Source of the DNA: CG03 sp034660675 | GTDB lineage: Bacteria; CG03 | Assembly (NCBI GenBank): GCA_034660675.1 | Contig: JAYEJT010000166.1 | Location: forward strand, 1-7,378 | Direction: 5' to 3' | DNA length: 7,378 nucleotides | Part shown: one piece after another, positions 6,472 to 7,378 of the stretch | Layout of the letters: every line of letters starts with the position of its first letter | How positions within the stretch are numbered: position 1 is the first letter of the stretch | Program-made: the position numbers and the translations under genes | The notes under the pieces: generated by a model | Databases searched by the model: none | Told to the model about the DNA's origin: nothing | What the model saw: the letters and a program-made list of their open reading frames with translations, nothing else

Positions 6472-7095
6472 TTAGAAAAAGTTCCAGTAGTATTTAAGGC
6501 CGGCGCTGATGTGAAGCCCGCTTTCAATCGCGGGATAACTGTCTATATTCATCTCTGCGAAATACACTTCAGGGTTTCCACTGGCGTTCTTTTTTGAATT
6601 AAAAGCTCCTTCAAAAAATATGGATATTGATTTCGAGAGATTCATCTCCACGCCTATAACGGGTATAATCGTCATAATATCTGCCGCGCGTTCTTTTGTG
6701 CCGTAGGGTTTATTGGTGCACCAAGCGCCGAATTCCTCTTGAAGAAGAACCATATTTATACCTACCCCCACATAAGGATGAAACACTTTTCTTTCGCCCA
6801 CAAAATACAGTTTTGGGACTACACTTAATTGCGTGACACTCAGACTGTAGTTAAGTCCATAGTCGTCAGTTGATGACCCACCACTACCATCCAAAGCAAT
6901 ATTATCCTCTGCAACATTTATTTCACCTACCGACCTGCCGCCGAAAGAAACATCCACTCCGAAATTTGCCCATTTCAGCATCTTTGAACCCTGTTTATAC
7001 GAGAGAGCGATGGCAATTCCACTTGCAGTTGCGGACATTTCACTGTTGCTCTCCGGGATAGCTGCACCAGCTCCTATTCTATGATTGTTCAGTTT
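6472..7095 (-). pseudogene. Outer-membrane beta-barrel domain, 3' half of a stop-interrupted gene
   Basis: This half translates to about 207 residues after the TAA at 7096-7098; an ATG at 7038 would give a 188-residue ORF. The sequence alternates short amphipathic beta-strand-like stretches (GIAIALSYK, ANFGVDVSFGG, LSVVPKLYFVGE, HPYVGVGINMVLL, IIPVIGVEMNLSKSISIFFEGAFN, GLHISAGLKYYWNFF) and ends in an aromatic Phe, as expected for a porin- or OmpW-like barrel inserted by the BAM machinery. It has no signal peptide of its own. The frame continues without a shift from the CsgG-like half upstream, and the segment between the TAA and the ATG (KLNNHRIGAGAAIPES) also looks like barrel sequence. This indicates one original protein rather than two genes. 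A GGAG about 12 bases before the ATG at 7038 could allow restart, but the product would lack an export signal. The exact barrel family is not recognised. Confidence 0.6.
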
Positions 7096-7378
7096 TTATG
7101 CAAATCCGCTCATAAATCCAAACCCAACGGCTAAACGCGAGGCGCTTGCAGATGCACCAATGAACTTTTTGGCATATATTACGGCGCTGCTTTCAACATC
7201 CACGAGCTTAAGATTTAAAGTGAGTTCTCCCTCTGAAATATCTACTGACCCGAAGAAAAACCCCTGCACTCCTATAATTTTCCCGGCATTCACTATGTCC
7301 TGCGTATTGACAGCTCCGGTCATTGATAATCGCTACTCTTCCATCAGCGCTTTCAGCGAACTGCGGTCTATTACGGCG
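7096..7378 (-). pseudogene. CsgG-like domain, interrupted by a TAG and running off the window edge
   Basis: Read on the - strand from the window edge, the frame gives AVIDRSSLKALMEE, then TAG (7333-7335), then RLSMTGAVNTQDIVNAGKII and onward to a TAA at 7096-7098. The pattern VIDRSSL..LM.E(Q)RL...G.V....A...G...G, followed by GSV, a polar strand and LKLVDVESSAVIYAKKF, resembles the CsgG/LpoB-like family of periplasm-facing outer-membrane lipoproteins. In that family Gln commonly occupies the TAG position, so a CAG-to-TAG change is likely. The remaining ORF from the ATG at 7323 (75 residues) starts mid-domain and has no signal peptide, so it is unlikely to be a real gene. The 5' end, with any lipoprotein signal, lies beyond the window. 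The family call rests on motif resemblance only. Confidence 0.55.

Noticed and set aside
7096..7323. A free-standing 75-residue gene starting at the ATG at 7323
   Set aside because: It starts in the middle of a CsgG-like domain and the same frame continues upstream beyond a TAG with matching domain sequence, so it is a fragment and not an independent gene.
1..7378. CRISPR array, tRNA, rRNA or insertion sequence
   Set aside because: No spaced direct repeats, cloverleaf-like or rRNA-like sequence, or transposase with terminal inverted repeats was seen.

Overview
The window holds a compact five-gene [FeFe]-hydrogenase operon on the + strand (79-6312). Facing it on the - strand is the degraded 3' part of an envelope gene (6472-7378). 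The operon order is hydC-hydB-hydA-hydG-hydF: a NuoE-like [2Fe-2S] subunit, a NuoF-like FMN/NAD(H) subunit, the catalytic H-cluster subunit, the radical-SAM tyrosine lyase HydG, and the GTPase scaffold HydF. The genes are packed tightly. hydC/hydB and hydB/hydA overlap by ATGA, hydA/hydG are about 10 bases apart, and hydG/hydF are 1 base apart, so one transcript and coupled translation are likely. A good sigma70-type promoter (TTGACT-17-TATTAT) lies directly before hydC.

Together the genes encode a soluble trimeric NAD(H)-linked hydrogenase (HydABC/Hnd type) and two of the three dedicated H-cluster maturases. HydE is not in the window. Electrons would move between NADH/FMN on HydB, the HydC [2Fe-2S] cluster, and the HydA chain of one [2Fe-2S] and three [4Fe-4S] clusters leading to the H-cluster. 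HydG and HydF help build the diiron subcluster. This fits a fermentative anaerobe that makes or uses H2.

Several parts are atypical. HydG has lost the second Cys of its C-terminal CX2CX22C auxiliary-cluster motif (Cys to Gly) but has two new Cys nearby. HydB is short: it lacks both the N-terminal thioredoxin-like domain and the C-terminal ferredoxin domain of Thermotoga-type HydB, yet keeps the His/Cys/Cys hinge just before the missing domain. HydA has a TSCSPGW L1 loop, a Cys-Cys pair in L3 and a short insertion.

The - strand region is one continuous reading frame coding a CsgG-like domain followed by an outer-membrane beta-barrel domain. Two in-frame stop codons (TAG at 7333-7335, TAA at 7096-7098) interrupt it. 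It looks like a recently decayed pseudogene, or a sequence error.

Organism: a Gram-negative (diderm) anaerobe with moderate GC, many AAA Lys and ATA Ile codons. The combination brings to mind Elusimicrobiota, Omnitrophota or related uncultured lineages, but this is an impression and not proven by the sequence.
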